Origin: Gordonia sp. UBA5067
GTDB lineage: Bacteria; Actinomycetota; Actinomycetes; Mycobacteriales; Mycobacteriaceae
DNA length: 53,257 bases
Reading direction: 5' to 3'
NCBI RefSeq assembly: GCF_002414845.1
Contig: NZ_DIAX01000045.1
Span: 116,006 to 169,262, forward strand
Each line of letters starts with the position of its first letter. Within the stretch, counting starts at the first letter, position 1. The translations under genes and the position numbers were made by a program. The notes below the pieces were generated by a model. That model did no database searches, was not told the DNA's origin, and saw only the letters and a program-made list of their open reading frames with translations. This document shows positions 1 through 7,651 of the stretch, piece by piece.

Positions 1-405
1 GCCGCGCAGGTGCAGCGCGCCAGTTCCCCGGCTGCTGAGCCGGCGCCGGAGTCCGGCCGTCCGAAGAAGCCGCGGCGCGCCCGGATCACCGGCGAGTCGT
101 CCGATACGGCCGTCGTCGACGAGGCCCCGCTGGCATCGAGGTACTCGCCGGCGATGCAGTGGCTCATCATCGTGGGACAGGCGATCGCGGGTCTCATTCT
201 GGGGGCGGCCGGATTCTGGGGATTCGTCCAGCTGTGGCGGTGGAACGTCTATTTCGCCCTGGTGCTGTCTGCTGTCGTCATCTTCGGCATCGTGACGCTC
301 GTGCACCTCGTGCGGCGCCGCCACGACCTGCCCACCACGTTGCTCGCACTGGGGGTCGGCCTGTTCCTCACCCTGGGACCACTCATCTTCCTGGCCACCT
401 CGTGA
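1..405 (+). CDS. Conserved membrane protein, Rv0497-like (5' end outside window)
   Basis: The reading frame is open back to base 1, so the true start probably lies upstream; the first possible start inside the window is a GTG at 10. The visible part has a Pro/Ala/Arg-rich, positively charged cytoplasmic stretch followed by about three hydrophobic segments, and it ends in a membrane-embedded C-terminus. Position directly upstream of the isomerase, thioesterase and proC matches Rv0497 of M. tuberculosis, a conserved membrane protein of unknown function. Its stop overlaps the GTG start of the next gene by 4 bp, which suggests translational coupling. No function can be assigned. Confidence 0.75.
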   Translation, partial: AAQVQRASSPAAEPAPESGRPKKPRRARITGESSDTAVVDEAPLASRYSPAMQWLIIVGQAIAGLILGAAGFWGFVQLWRWNVYFALVLSAVVIFGIVTLVHLVRRRHDLPTTLLALGVGLFLTLGPLIFLATS

Positions 406-1298
406 TCCTCGAAGAGGTTCCGGTCGGGCTGTCGACGGCGTCGGTCTACCCGCAGAACATTGAAGCCGCATTCGCCTACGCCGCCGACCTGGGGTACGAC
501 GGTGTCGAAGTAATGGTGTGGGGCGACCCGGTCAGCCAGGACATTGGGCGGGTCGAGGCGCTGTCGCACGCGTACCAGATGCCGGTCCTGTCCGTGCATG
601 CGCCATGTCTGGTGATCTCGCAGCGTGTGTGGGGCCGTGATCCGATCGTGAAACTCGCCCGATCAGTCGAGGCAGCCGAAGGACTGGGTGCGCCGACCGT
701 CGTCGTGCACCCACCGTTCCGCTGGCAGCGTTCATACGTCGCGGCATTTGAGGACCTCGTCGGCGAACTCGAATCCGACAGCGACGTCGCCGTCGCCGTG
801 GAGAACATGTTCCCGCTGCGCGCGGACCGCTTCTTCGGCGCGGGGGAGCGCTCGGTGAAGCGGCTACAGGCCCGCGGGGGCACCGCCGGACTCGCCGCGT
901 CGGCGTACGGAAAGTCCATCGACCCGACAGACGACGGGTACGCGAACTACACCCTAGACCTGTCGCACACCGCCACCGCCGGGATGGACGCACTGGCGAT
1001 GTTTGAGCGGATGGCGTCGGGGATGCGTCATCTGCATCTCACCGACGGCGAGGGCGCCGCTCACGATGAGCATCTGATTCCGGGCGACGGCAGCCAGCCC
1101 TGCAGCGAGATCTGCCGGCGGATCGCCGCGAGCGAGTTCGACGGGGCGGTGGTCCTGGAGGTAACGACGAGCAGCGCGCGCAACAAGATCGAGCGTGCCG
1201 CGATGCTGGCCCGGTCGCTCGATTTCGCCCGCACGCATCTGCGTCGCCCGGGACTGTCCGATGACGTCGTCGAGGTCACCTGGGAGCGACAGCCGTGA
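402..1298 (+). CDS. Sugar phosphate isomerase/epimerase family protein (AP endonuclease 2-like TIM barrel)
   Basis: Protein of 298 residues, similar in position and type to Rv0498. The N-terminus (VPVGLSTASVYPQ, then AADLGYDGVEVMVWGDP) is the first beta-alpha unit of the xylose isomerase-like TIM barrel. Later segments carry typical metal-ligand elements: VVVHPP, AVENMFP with Glu, the LDLSHTATAG Asp/His pair, HLTDG, and VVLEV near the C-terminus. The frame is open further upstream, but that part overlaps the preceding gene and is low-complexity shadow. GTG at 402 in the GTGA overlap is the natural start. Substrate is unknown; sugar isomerase, epimerase or related lyase chemistry is inferred from the fold only. 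Confidence 0.85.
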   Translation: MILEEVPVGLSTASVYPQNIEAAFAYAADLGYDGVEVMVWGDPVSQDIGRVEALSHAYQMPVLSVHAPCLVISQRVWGRDPIVKLARSVEAAEGLGAPTVVVHPPFRWQRSYVAAFEDLVGELESDSDVAVAVENMFPLRADRFFGAGERSVKRLQARGGTAGLAASAYGKSIDPTDDGYANYTLDLSHTATAGMDALAMFERMASGMRHLHLTDGEGAAHDEHLIPGDGSQPCSEICRRIAASEFDGAVVLEVTTSSARNKIERAAMLARSLDFARTHLRRPGLSDDVVEVTWERQP

Positions 1299-2167
1299 CG
1301 CAGATCGATGATGTGCTGGCCCTGGCGGTCATCGGGCGCGACGAGGCGATGATCACCTATGCCGCGACTATCGACCCGGTGTACACGATTGGGCCGAAGG
1401 TGCACGGTGGCAGCGCGCAGATGCTCGCCGCCAACGCGGCGCACGCGGCGTTCCTGGAGTGGACCGGGTCGTCGGCGCCGCCGCTGATCCGTGCCGGCGC
1501 CGGCGACCCGGTGCCGGTTGCGCTGACCAGTACGTACCTCAGTGCGCCGAGACCTGACCGGGTCGAGTTGTGCGCCCGGCTGATCAAACGCGGTCGCACG
1601 GTATCGGTCGTCGAGGTGGATCTGGTGCAGGAGGGGCGCACCATGATCGCTACGACAGTGGTGTTCGGTGTGCTCGATCAGGGGAAGCCGCATCGGTCGG
1701 CGCCGATCCCGCTGCGCGATCTGCCACCCGCGCCGACAGCGGATGCCATTTACCTCGATCACTCGCCGATGAGCGAGATCATGCACCTCGGTCCGGTCCT
1801 CGACTACGCCATCGACCCGGAGACTTTTCCGGCGGCGATCGGCGGTCGGGGCGAGCCGGTCATCCGCGGGTGGGTGCGTCCGAAGGCCGGTGCGGCGCAC
1901 CTGCCGTTCGTCACGACGGTTTGCGATGTCTCGCCGCCGGTCGTGATGAATCTGGGCATCTTCGGCTGGGCGCCCACTGTGACGCTCTCGACCTACCTGC
2001 GACGGGTCCCGGCCGGGGCGCCCGGTTCGTGGCTGCGGGTCGCGAATTCCAGCATCGAGGTTGGCCAGGGGATGTTCGAGTCCGACCACACTGTGATTGA
2101 CTCAACCGGCGTCATCGTGGGGCAATCACGCCAGTTGGCACTCATTCCGGCCCCGGCCTTCGGCTGA
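1295..2167 (+). CDS. Acyl-CoA thioesterase-like, double hotdog protein (Rv0499-like)
   Basis: Protein of 290 residues overlapping the previous stop by 4 bp. Two hotdog-like halves are visible. The first has a KVHGGSAQMLAANAAHAAF helix and strands around PVPVALTSTYLSAP and GRTVSVVEVDLVQEGR. The second has EPVIRGWVRPK, a stretch around VVMNLGIFGWAPTVTLSTYLRR, and a final strand pair ending GQSRQLALI. This is the layout of TesB-like (4HBT_3) thioesterases, which hydrolyse acyl-CoA to acid plus CoA. The natural substrate is not evident. It forms a tight cluster with the isomerase upstream and proC downstream. Confidence 0.7.
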   Translation: MTQIDDVLALAVIGRDEAMITYAATIDPVYTIGPKVHGGSAQMLAANAAHAAFLEWTGSSAPPLIRAGAGDPVPVALTSTYLSAPRPDRVELCARLIKRGRTVSVVEVDLVQEGRTMIATTVVFGVLDQGKPHRSAPIPLRDLPPAPTADAIYLDHSPMSEIMHLGPVLDYAIDPETFPAAIGGRGEPVIRGWVRPKAGAAHLPFVTTVCDVSPPVVMNLGIFGWAPTVTLSTYLRRVPAGAPGSWLRVANSSIEVGQGMFESDHTVIDSTGVIVGQSRQLALIPAPAFG

Positions 2168-2202
2168 TTCCGAGCGCCAGCCAGTTCAGAATGGAGATAC
2201 CC

Positions 2203-3060
2203 ATGTCCGAGCGCGTAGCAATCATCGGCGCAGGCAAGATCGGCGAGGCACTGCTTGCCGGACTGCTGGCGTCGGGCAAGCCGACCCGCGACCTCGCGAT
2301 CGTCGAACACTCGGCGGTTCGGGCTGCGGAGATCGCCGACGAGTACAAGGTGCTGGTCACCGACCTCGCCACCGCGGTGGAGCATGCCCGGATCGTCGTG
2401 GTCGCCGTCAAACCCGACGGGGTCGACGGTGTGTTGGCGGCATTGGGCAAGCTCGAGGACAACAACGATGTCGAGCGGGTGACGGTGACGCTGGTGGCGG
2501 GGATCCCCGCTGCGAAGTTCGAGAACGCGCTACCGGCCGGTTCGCCGGTGATCCGCGTGATGTCGAATATGCCGCTGTTGGTCAACGAGGCGATGAGTGT
2601 GTTGTCGACCGGACGGTATGCGACTGCCGAGCAGGTCCAGACGGTCAGCGCATTGTTGGCCACCGTGGGCAAGGTCATGGTCGTGCCGGAGAACCTGATG
2701 GACGCGGTCACCGCGATCTCCGGTTCGGGTCCGGCCTATGTGTTCCTGCTGGCCGAGACCATGATCGACGCCGGCGTCGCACTGGGCCTGACCCGCGCCC
2801 AAGCAGCCGCAATGGCCAAACAGACGATCCGGGGCGCGGGGGTGATGCTCACCGACACCGGTATGACGGCGACGGACCTTCGGGCGGCGGTGACCTCGCC
2901 GGCCGGCACTACCGCGGCTGCGATCACCGAGTTGGAGCGCGGGGGGGTGCGGTCGGCGATGTACGCGGCCACCGCGGCGGCCGCGGGGCGGAGCGCTCAA
3001 CTCAGCCGTCGACCCGAGCTTGAGGGTTCTGCTGGTAACGATGGCGGCTTCCGCGGCTGA
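2203..3060 (+). CDS. proC: Pyrroline-5-carboxylate reductase
   Basis: Catalyses the last step of proline synthesis, NAD(P)H-dependent reduction of pyrroline-5-carboxylate. The N-terminal Rossmann motif is AIIGAGKIGEALLAGLL. The family signature near the C-terminal third is visible (GSGPAYVFLLAETMIDAGVALGL, then LRAAVTSPAGTTAAAI). The product has 285 residues, normal for ProC. An ATG also exists at 2191, but GGAG at about 2194 is well spaced for the ATG at 2203, so the later start is preferred. A run of seven G at 2941-2947 lies inside the gene; the frame is intact through it because the RSAQL motif still follows. Confidence 0.95.
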   Translation: MSERVAIIGAGKIGEALLAGLLASGKPTRDLAIVEHSAVRAAEIADEYKVLVTDLATAVEHARIVVVAVKPDGVDGVLAALGKLEDNNDVERVTVTLVAGIPAAKFENALPAGSPVIRVMSNMPLLVNEAMSVLSTGRYATAEQVQTVSALLATVGKVMVVPENLMDAVTAISGSGPAYVFLLAETMIDAGVALGLTRAQAAAMAKQTIRGAGVMLTDTGMTATDLRAAVTSPAGTTAAAITELERGGVRSAMYAATAAAAGRSAQLSRRPELEGSAGNDGGFRG

Positions 3061-3262
3061 CCCTATAGCATCACCGGGGGGTGAATGCCCTGGTGACTCG
3101 CCGGATTCGGCCACGCTCCGGCAACAAATCACTACCTGGGCGCAACTCCCGTCGCTATTTTCACATCAGCCACGCTAAGCTTGCTTCAGCACGTGCGTGT
3201 CAGATGTCCGTCGGAGGGGAAGCCAACGGCCACGACTCGTGCTGTGAGAGGTATGAGTATCA

Positions 3263-3487
3263 ATGGCACCTGCAGATATGTCCGGTGACCGCACCGGCGG
3301 AAGCGCGACTGGTTCGCAGTTCCTCACCGTTGCCGAGGTGGCTGCGCTGATGCGCGTCTCCAAGATGACCGTCTACCGCCTGGTTCACAACGGCGAGCTC
3401 CCGGCTGTTCGCGTCGGCCGCTCGTTCCGCGTTCACGCCAAGGCGGTACACGACTACCTGGAGACGTCGTACTTCGACGTCGGCTAG
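3263..3487 (+). CDS. Small MerR/excisionase-type helix-turn-helix DNA-binding protein (Rv0500A-like)
   Basis: A 74-residue protein that is almost entirely a winged helix-turn-helix of the excisionase/BldC type: [39 protein letters not shown], followed by a short helix ([10 protein letters not shown]). It has no catalytic or ligand domain, so it should act as a DNA-binding regulator or nucleoid-type factor. The ATG at 3263 is used; a GAGAGG about 12 nt upstream is a weak ribosome site, and an internal ATG at 3278 is possible. It stands alone between proC and a strong hairpin, so it is probably its own transcription unit. It is distinct from the BldC homologue at 24.0 kb. Confidence 0.88.
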
Positions 3488-3517
3488 GCGACAGCGCTGG
3501 TTCAGATTTGGTCAGAT

Positions 3518-3543
3518 CCCCGGCCGAATGGGTTCGGCCGGGG
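3518..3543 (+). terminator. Strong hairpin, probable terminator
   Basis: An 11-bp perfect stem (CCCCGGCCGAA / TTCGGCCGGGG) with a 4-nt TGGG loop lies 31 bp after the HTH gene. There is no U tract, as is common for actinobacterial terminators. It separates the HTH gene from the bS22 gene. Confidence 0.7.
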
Positions 3544-3666
3544 CTTCGTCGTGAGGTTTGCGCGGACGCGATTAGGGTCGGTCCGCGCCAGCCCGGTAAA
3601 GTAGCGTCATTCCCGCCGCGGCCGCCTGTCGGTCCGGAGAATGAGCAAAGTAAGGAAAATTCCCTC

Positions 3667-3768
3667 ATGGGTTCTGTCATCAAGAAGCGTCGCAAGCGCA
3701 TGTCGAAGAAGAAGCACCGCAAGCTGCTCCGTCGCACCCGAGTGCAGCGTCGCAAACTCGGCAAGTAG
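3667..3768 (+). CDS. Small ribosomal subunit protein bS22 (AURKAIP1/COX24 family, 33 residues)
   Basis: A 33-residue, extremely basic protein, [20 protein letters not shown] and onward to RRKLGK. It matches from memory the tiny actinobacterial 30S protein bS22 seen in mycobacterial ribosome structures, related to mitochondrial mS38. An open frame extends to 3508, but the basic core begins at the ATG at 3667, preceded by AAGGA at 3652-3656. TAAAGT at 3597-3602 could be its -10 box, giving a leader of about 58 nt. The gene is small enough to be missed by standard annotation. It sits 37 bp upstream of the epimerase gene, as in M. tuberculosis (Rv0500B). Confidence 0.9.
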
Positions 3769-3805
3769 TCTCCGCACCGGGATCGTCTGAGTAAGGGAGA
3801 GGGTC

Positions 3806-4864
3806 ATGGCGCAGGACAGCGGCACCACTGCCACCCCGCGCGTCGTACTCGTCACGGGTGCGTCCACCTTCTTGGGCGGCTATCTGGTGACCCGGCTGGC
3901 CGCTAACCCGGAGATCGAGAAGGTCCTTGCGGTCGACTCGCGAGTCCCCGGCAAGGCACTCCTCCGCCGGATGGGGCGGGCCGAGTTCCTGCGCCTCGAT
4001 ATTCGTCGCCCGACAATCGCCAAGACGATTGCCGTGCACGAGGTGGACACCGTGGTACACGCCGCCACATCGATCATGGACCTCTCCCCACATTCGGCGG
4101 CGATCAAGGAATTCAACGTCGTGGGCGCGATGCAGGTCTTCGCGGCGTGCCAGCGCAGCCCATCGGTGCGGCGCGTGGTGCTGCGCTCGACGGCGATGGT
4201 CTACGGCGCGAGCAGCAAGGACCCCGCGTACTTCAGTGAACGGGATCGTGCGGTGCGCGAGCCGACCAGCGGCTACGGCCGCGACCTCCTCGATATCGAA
4301 GGATATGCGCGCGGCCTGGCTCGTCGTCGACCCGACATCGGCGTGACGATCGCGCGTTTCCAAGCCATACTCGGCCCGCGAATCCAGACACGAACGGGCG
4401 CCTACCTGTCGACACCGCTGGTGCCGACGGTGTTCGGATTTCAGCCCCGCCTCCAGTTCCTGCATGAAGAGGATGCACTCGGAGCGCTCGAGCACATCAC
4501 TTTGTCTGCGCCGTCCGGCACCTACAACATCGCCGGGGACGGAGTCGTTTCGCTCACCCAGGCGATCCGCCGCGCCGGGCGCATCGAATTGCCGGTGCCG
4601 AGCGGCCTCGTGACGCCGATCTCAGGGGTGTTCTCCGACGTTCGCACCGCCCGATTCCGGTCCAGTCAGATGGACTTCCTGACCTTCGGTCGGGTGCTGG
4701 ACAATTCGAGGATGCGGACCGACCTCGGGTTCGAGCCCAGATTCACGACGAGCGAAACACTCGACGACTTCATCGAACGGGGAGCCTCGGACATGGTGAT
4801 CAGTCCGCAGCGCTGGCGTGATCTGGAGCAGCGTCTCGCGTCGGCGGTCCACCAGCTGCGGTAG
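3806..4864 (+). CDS. NAD-dependent epimerase/dehydratase, extended SDR (GalE2/Rv0501-like)
   Basis: Protein of 352 residues. The N-terminal NAD-binding motif is VLVTGASTFLGGYLVTRL, with a downstream VDTVVHAAT strand typical of UDP-sugar epimerases. Where classical extended SDRs have YxxxK, this protein has YGRDL: the tyrosine is present but a leucine replaces the lysine. That casts doubt on ordinary GalE chemistry, although the M. tuberculosis counterpart is annotated galE2. A GGGAGAGG ribosome site lies just before the ATG. It is followed by an acyltransferase gene, so a role in envelope glycolipid metabolism is possible but only inferred. Confidence 0.75.
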   Translation: MAQDSGTTATPRVVLVTGASTFLGGYLVTRLAANPEIEKVLAVDSRVPGKALLRRMGRAEFLRLDIRRPTIAKTIAVHEVDTVVHAATSIMDLSPHSAAIKEFNVVGAMQVFAACQRSPSVRRVVLRSTAMVYGASSKDPAYFSERDRAVREPTSGYGRDLLDIEGYARGLARRRPDIGVTIARFQAILGPRIQTRTGAYLSTPLVPTVFGFQPRLQFLHEEDALGALEHITLSAPSGTYNIAGDGVVSLTQAIRRAGRIELPVPSGLVTPISGVFSDVRTARFRSSQMDFLTFGRVLDNSRMRTDLGFEPRFTTSETLDDFIERGASDMVISPQRWRDLEQRLASAVHQLR

Positions 4865-4914
4865 CGCACCGCTGTGATGTCGGGCACACCTGTGTATCGC
4901 GCGCGGCCAGCCCG

Positions 4915-4920
4915 TAAGCT
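4915..4920 (+). promoter_or_regulatory. Candidate -10 box (TAAGCT) for the acyltransferase gene
   Basis: TAAGCT fits the TANNNT pattern seen before many genes here. It would place the transcript start near 4927, leaving a leader of about 56 nt that contains the ten-G run at 4967-4976. No convincing -35 is seen. Confidence 0.35.
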
Positions 4921-4966
4921 GAAGCCCAGCGCCTGAGTACGTCAGCAATCCGAACAGCCACACAAC

Positions 4967-4976
4967 GGGGGGGGGG
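4967..4976 (+). repeat. Homopolymer run of ten G before a start codon
   Basis: Ten consecutive G end 6 nt before the ATG at 4983, exactly where the ribosome-binding site should be. The tract may serve as the Shine-Dalgarno region. Such runs are slippage-prone, so length variation could alter translation efficiency. It could also be a sequencing artefact in homopolymer length. Confidence 0.85.
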
Positions 4977-4982
4977 AATCGC

Positions 4983-6113
4983 ATGTCCGGTCGTCGCGCC
5001 TCCGATCCACGAACGGCGAAAGTCATCCAGCTCTATTCGACGCCCGGCGGGGCGCAGACCCCCGACGTTGCGGCCCGCCGACAATCGGGCAAGTTGCGCC
5101 ACCCGTCGCAATCGGGGGCCGACGGCCACCCGAACACCGATGGTTTCGGGACCGGGCCGGCCGCGGTCACCCCGATCAGTGACGACGCGAGGATCCACAA
5201 CGAGGCGCTCGGCGTCGAGCACGTCGGGCCGCCGAGGCCGAGCCCGCTGCTCAGCCTGAACGGACTGCGCGAGGGAGTGGCCGACGCACTCACCGGCACC
5301 GCCGGATATCTGCGTGAGCGTCTGGCCGGCGAATACGAAGTCGACGACTTCGGATTCGACCCGCATTTCACCGAGAACGTCTGGTTCCCCGCCATTCGGC
5401 CTGTCTATGAGAAATGGTTCCGTGTTGAGGTTTCCGGGGTGGAGAACCTTCCGGTTGAGGGCGGCGCGTTGCTCGTCGCCAATCACGCCGGCAGCATCCC
5501 CATCGACGCACTGATGACCTCGATTGCCGTGCACGACAACCACCCCACTGGGCGCTACCTGCGCGTGCTCGCCGCCGACATGGCCTTTGACTCGCCGATC
5601 ATCGGCGAAACCGCGCGCCGCATCGGGGCAACGCTGGCGTGCACCAGCGATGCCGAGTACCTCTTGAAGGCCGGCGAACTCACCGCGGTGTGGCCGGAGG
5701 GATACAAGGGCATCGGCAAGATGTACAAAGATCGCTACAAGTTGCAGCGCTTCGGCCGCGGCGGCTTCGTGACGACGGCGATCCGCGCCGGTGCTCCGAT
5801 TATCCCGGTGTCGATTGTCGGGTCCGAAGAGATCTACCCGATGATCGCTGACCTCAAACCCCTTGCGAAGGTCCTCGGACTGCCGTATTTCCCGGTGACG
5901 CCGCTGTTCCCGTGGTTCGGTCCGCTGGGCATGATTCCGCTGCCGTCGAAGTGGCACATTCATTTCGGCAAGCCGATCCCCACCGAAGGGTACGACGAGG
6001 CCGCGGCCGACGACCCGCTGGTCGTCTTCGACCTGACCGATCACGTGCGCGAGGAGATCCAGCAGACCCTCTTCCGCATGCTCTCCCGCCGCGGCAGCGT
6101 CTACCTGGGATAG
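4983..6113 (+). CDS. Lysophospholipid acyltransferase family protein (PlsC-like, Rv0502-like)
   Basis: Protein of 376 residues with an N-terminal extension of about 140 residues before the acyltransferase domain. The domain carries block I NHAGSIPID (HX4D catalytic His/Asp), a block III-like WPEGYKGIGK (Glu-Gly binding the glycerol phosphate), and PIIPVSIVGSEEIYP. It should transfer an acyl chain from acyl-CoA to a lysophospholipid or related glycolipid at the membrane face. The N-terminal segment is polar and probably disordered. It lies downstream of the epimerase and converges on the HAD hydrolase gene 15 bp away. Confidence 0.85.
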   Translation: MSGRRASDPRTAKVIQLYSTPGGAQTPDVAARRQSGKLRHPSQSGADGHPNTDGFGTGPAAVTPISDDARIHNEALGVEHVGPPRPSPLLSLNGLREGVADALTGTAGYLRERLAGEYEVDDFGFDPHFTENVWFPAIRPVYEKWFRVEVSGVENLPVEGGALLVANHAGSIPIDALMTSIAVHDNHPTGRYLRVLAADMAFDSPIIGETARRIGATLACTSDAEYLLKAGELTAVWPEGYKGIGKMYKDRYKLQRFGRGGFVTTAIRAGAPIIPVSIVGSEEIYPMIADLKPLAKVLGLPYFPVTPLFPWFGPLGMIPLPSKWHIHFGKPIPTEGYDEAAADDPLVVFDLTDHVREEIQQTLFRMLSRRGSVYLG

Positions 6114-6128
6114 CGCGCCCGCCGCAGG

Positions 6129-7271
6129 CTAGTCTTTGCGGCCCCGCCGCAGTGCTGCGGCAGCGCCGCCGCCGACAGCGCCGAGCGCGATCGCCGTCGG
6201 CACCCCGTACTTGGCGGCCTTGCGCGCGGTCCGGAAGTCATAGCTCTCCCAGCCGCGCACCTTTGCGATCTCCTTCAAATCCGAATCTGCGTTGATTGCG
6301 ACCGCGGTGCCCACCAGCGACAGCATGGGAACGTCGTTGTGCGAGTCGGAGTACGCGGTGCAACGCTGCAGGTTCAGCCCTTCACGAATGGCCAGGGAGC
6401 GCACGGCCTGGGCTTTGCCGAGGCCGTGCAGCACGTCGCCGACGAGTCGCCCGGTGAAGATGCCGTCCTCGCTCTCAGCAACGGTGCCCAACGCGCCGGT
6501 GAGGCCCAGCCGGGTCGCGATGGTCTGCGCCAGTTCGACCGGGGTCGCGGTCACCAGCCAGACCTGCTGGCCGGCGTCGAGATGGCGCTGGGTGAGTGCG
6601 CGCGTTCCAGGCCAGATCTTATCGGCGATGTACTCGTCGTAAATCTCTTCGCCGAGTTCGACCAGTTCGGCGGTGGGGCGGCCGGCGATGAACGACAGCG
6701 CCTTGTCGCGTCCCTCGGCCACGTCGTCGGCATTCTCGCGGCCGGTGACCCGGAATTTGATCTGGGCCCACAGTGCGCTGATGACATCGTTGTAAGAGAA
6801 GTACCGATGGGCGGCGAGACCGCGTGCGAAGTGCACGATCGAGGCGCCCTGGACGAGTGTGTTGTCCACGTCGAAGAACGCTGCCGCGGTCAGGTCCGCG
6901 CCATCGGGCCGCGACTCCGACCGGGCGGCCAGCGCGTCCAGGGCGGCCTTCGCCGCCGCCTCACCGGCGAGGCTTTGCCGCAATTCGGCCGCCGTCTGCC
7001 GGAACCGCCCGCTGGCCGAGGAGACCCAGACGCGGACGCGGCGGTCGAACTCGACGTCAGCGCCGCTGTCGTCGACGCCGCCCCTCTGCTCGGCGGTCAG
7101 TCCGGGTGCGCCCTCCGGACTGGAGGTGTCGTCTGGATCGGCTTCATCGGACGGTGTGTCCGGTTCGAAGTCGGGGTCCGAGTCAGGGTCGTAGTCCGGG
7201 TCGGGTTCGGGATCTAGGTCCCGGTCCCGAATGGGGAAATCACCCGGTACCACGTTGGCGTCGTCACTCAC
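6129..7271 (-). CDS. HAD-IB family phosphatase (SerB1-like, Rv0505c-like)
   Basis: Protein of 380 residues from the GTG at 7271, which has GGAG 8 nt upstream; a GTG at 7280 is an alternative. All HAD motifs are visible: motif [14 protein letters not shown], motif II LVTATP, the motif III lysine in GLGKAQAVR, and motif [13 protein letters not shown]. The C-terminus has a short hydrophobic Ala/Gly-rich segment followed by RRGRKD, a possible membrane tail. Before the HAD domain lies about 130 residues of extra sequence, including an Asp/Pro tract (around residues 19-50). SerB1-type proteins are annotated as phosphoserine phosphatases, but this subgroup may act on other phosphates. Confidence 0.85.
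   Translation of the reverse strand: MSDDANVVPGDFPIRDRDLDPEPDPDYDPDSDPDFEPDTPSDEADPDDTSSPEGAPGLTAEQRGGVDDSGADVEFDRRVRVWVSSASGRFRQTAAELRQSLAGEAAAKAALDALAARSESRPDGADLTAAAFFDVDNTLVQGASIVHFARGLAAHRYFSYNDVISALWAQIKFRVTGRENADDVAEGRDKALSFIAGRPTAELVELGEEIYDEYIADKIWPGTRALTQRHLDAGQQVWLVTATPVELAQTIATRLGLTGALGTVAESEDGIFTGRLVGDVLHGLGKAQAVRSLAIREGLNLQRCTAYSDSHNDVPMLSLVGTAVAINADSDLKEIAKVRGWESYDFRTARKAAKYGVPTAIALGAVGGGAAAALRRGRKD
7150..7240 (-). repeat. Low-complexity DPD-type acidic repeat in the HAD gene
   Basis: Imperfect GTCGGGGTC-like units encode alternating Asp/Pro/Glu dipeptides (for example [19 protein letters not shown]). The tract is highly acidic, disordered, and probably length-variable between strains. 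Confidence 0.75.
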
Positions 7272-7351
7272 GTTGCTCACTCCGGTCTCGCTGCGGCCTG
7301 GCAAGTCAAGACTAACCACAATGGCAGACTGTGGGGCGTGAGGAGGGTGAC

Positions 7352-7600
7352 ATGCGAATCGTGTTGCTGAGCCGGCGCGGGTGTAGTGCGTGCGCGGCCG
7401 CGCGTGCGGACCTGGCCCGGATTCGTGACGAGGTGGGCGAGGGCTTCGACGAGGTCGACGTCGACGAGCGGGCCGGCGCCGGTGACCCCGAACTGCGGGT
7501 TGAGTACGGCGACCGGCTGCCCGTGGTCCTCCTCGACGGTGTCGAGCACAGCTACTGGGCCGTCGACGATCGGCGCCTGCGCGCTGATCTGGCTCCGTGA
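7352..7600 (+). CDS. Glutaredoxin-like protein (DUF836 family, Rv0508-like)
   Basis: An 82-residue thioredoxin-fold protein. The redox motif is near the N-terminus, [14 protein letters not shown] (CxxC). The cis-proline strand follows at RLPVVLLDG, and a final helix ends the protein. The ATG at 7352 has a consensus AGGAGG 5 nt upstream, which outweighs the in-frame GTG at 7331. It probably reduces disulfides or mixed thiols in the cytoplasm. It immediately precedes rex and hemA, and faces the HAD gene, sharing a short divergent promoter region. Confidence 0.85.
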   Translation: MRIVLLSRRGCSACAAARADLARIRDEVGEGFDEVDVDERAGAGDPELRVEYGDRLPVVLLDGVEHSYWAVDDRRLRADLAP

Positions 7601-7639
7601 GCGTCGATACCTGCGTCTCGCCGCACGAACCCCGCCAGA

Positions 7640-7645
7640 TACGCT
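7640..7645 (+). promoter_or_regulatory. -10 box for leaderless rex transcript
   Basis: TACGCT lies 6 nt before the rex ATG at 7652, so transcription would start at or next to the A of the ATG. There is no ribosome-binding site in this gap, consistent with a leaderless mRNA for the rex-hem operon. No copy of the Rex operator consensus known from Streptomyces was seen here. Confidence 0.6.
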
Positions 7646-7651
7646 GAGCGC

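Noticed and set aside
2941..3060. Suspected frameshift at the seven-G run near the end of proC
   Set aside because: The residues after the run (RSAMYAA, then RSAQL) still match the ProC C-terminal pattern and the length is normal, so the frame is intact.
3081..3350. 89-residue frame between proC and the HTH gene
   Set aside because: Poor composition, no ribosome site and extensive overlap with the well-supported HTH gene. I see no gene in 3061-3262.
4800..6044. 414-residue frame opposite the acyltransferase
   Set aside because: Shadow frame; the plus-strand product carries the HX4D acyltransferase motif.
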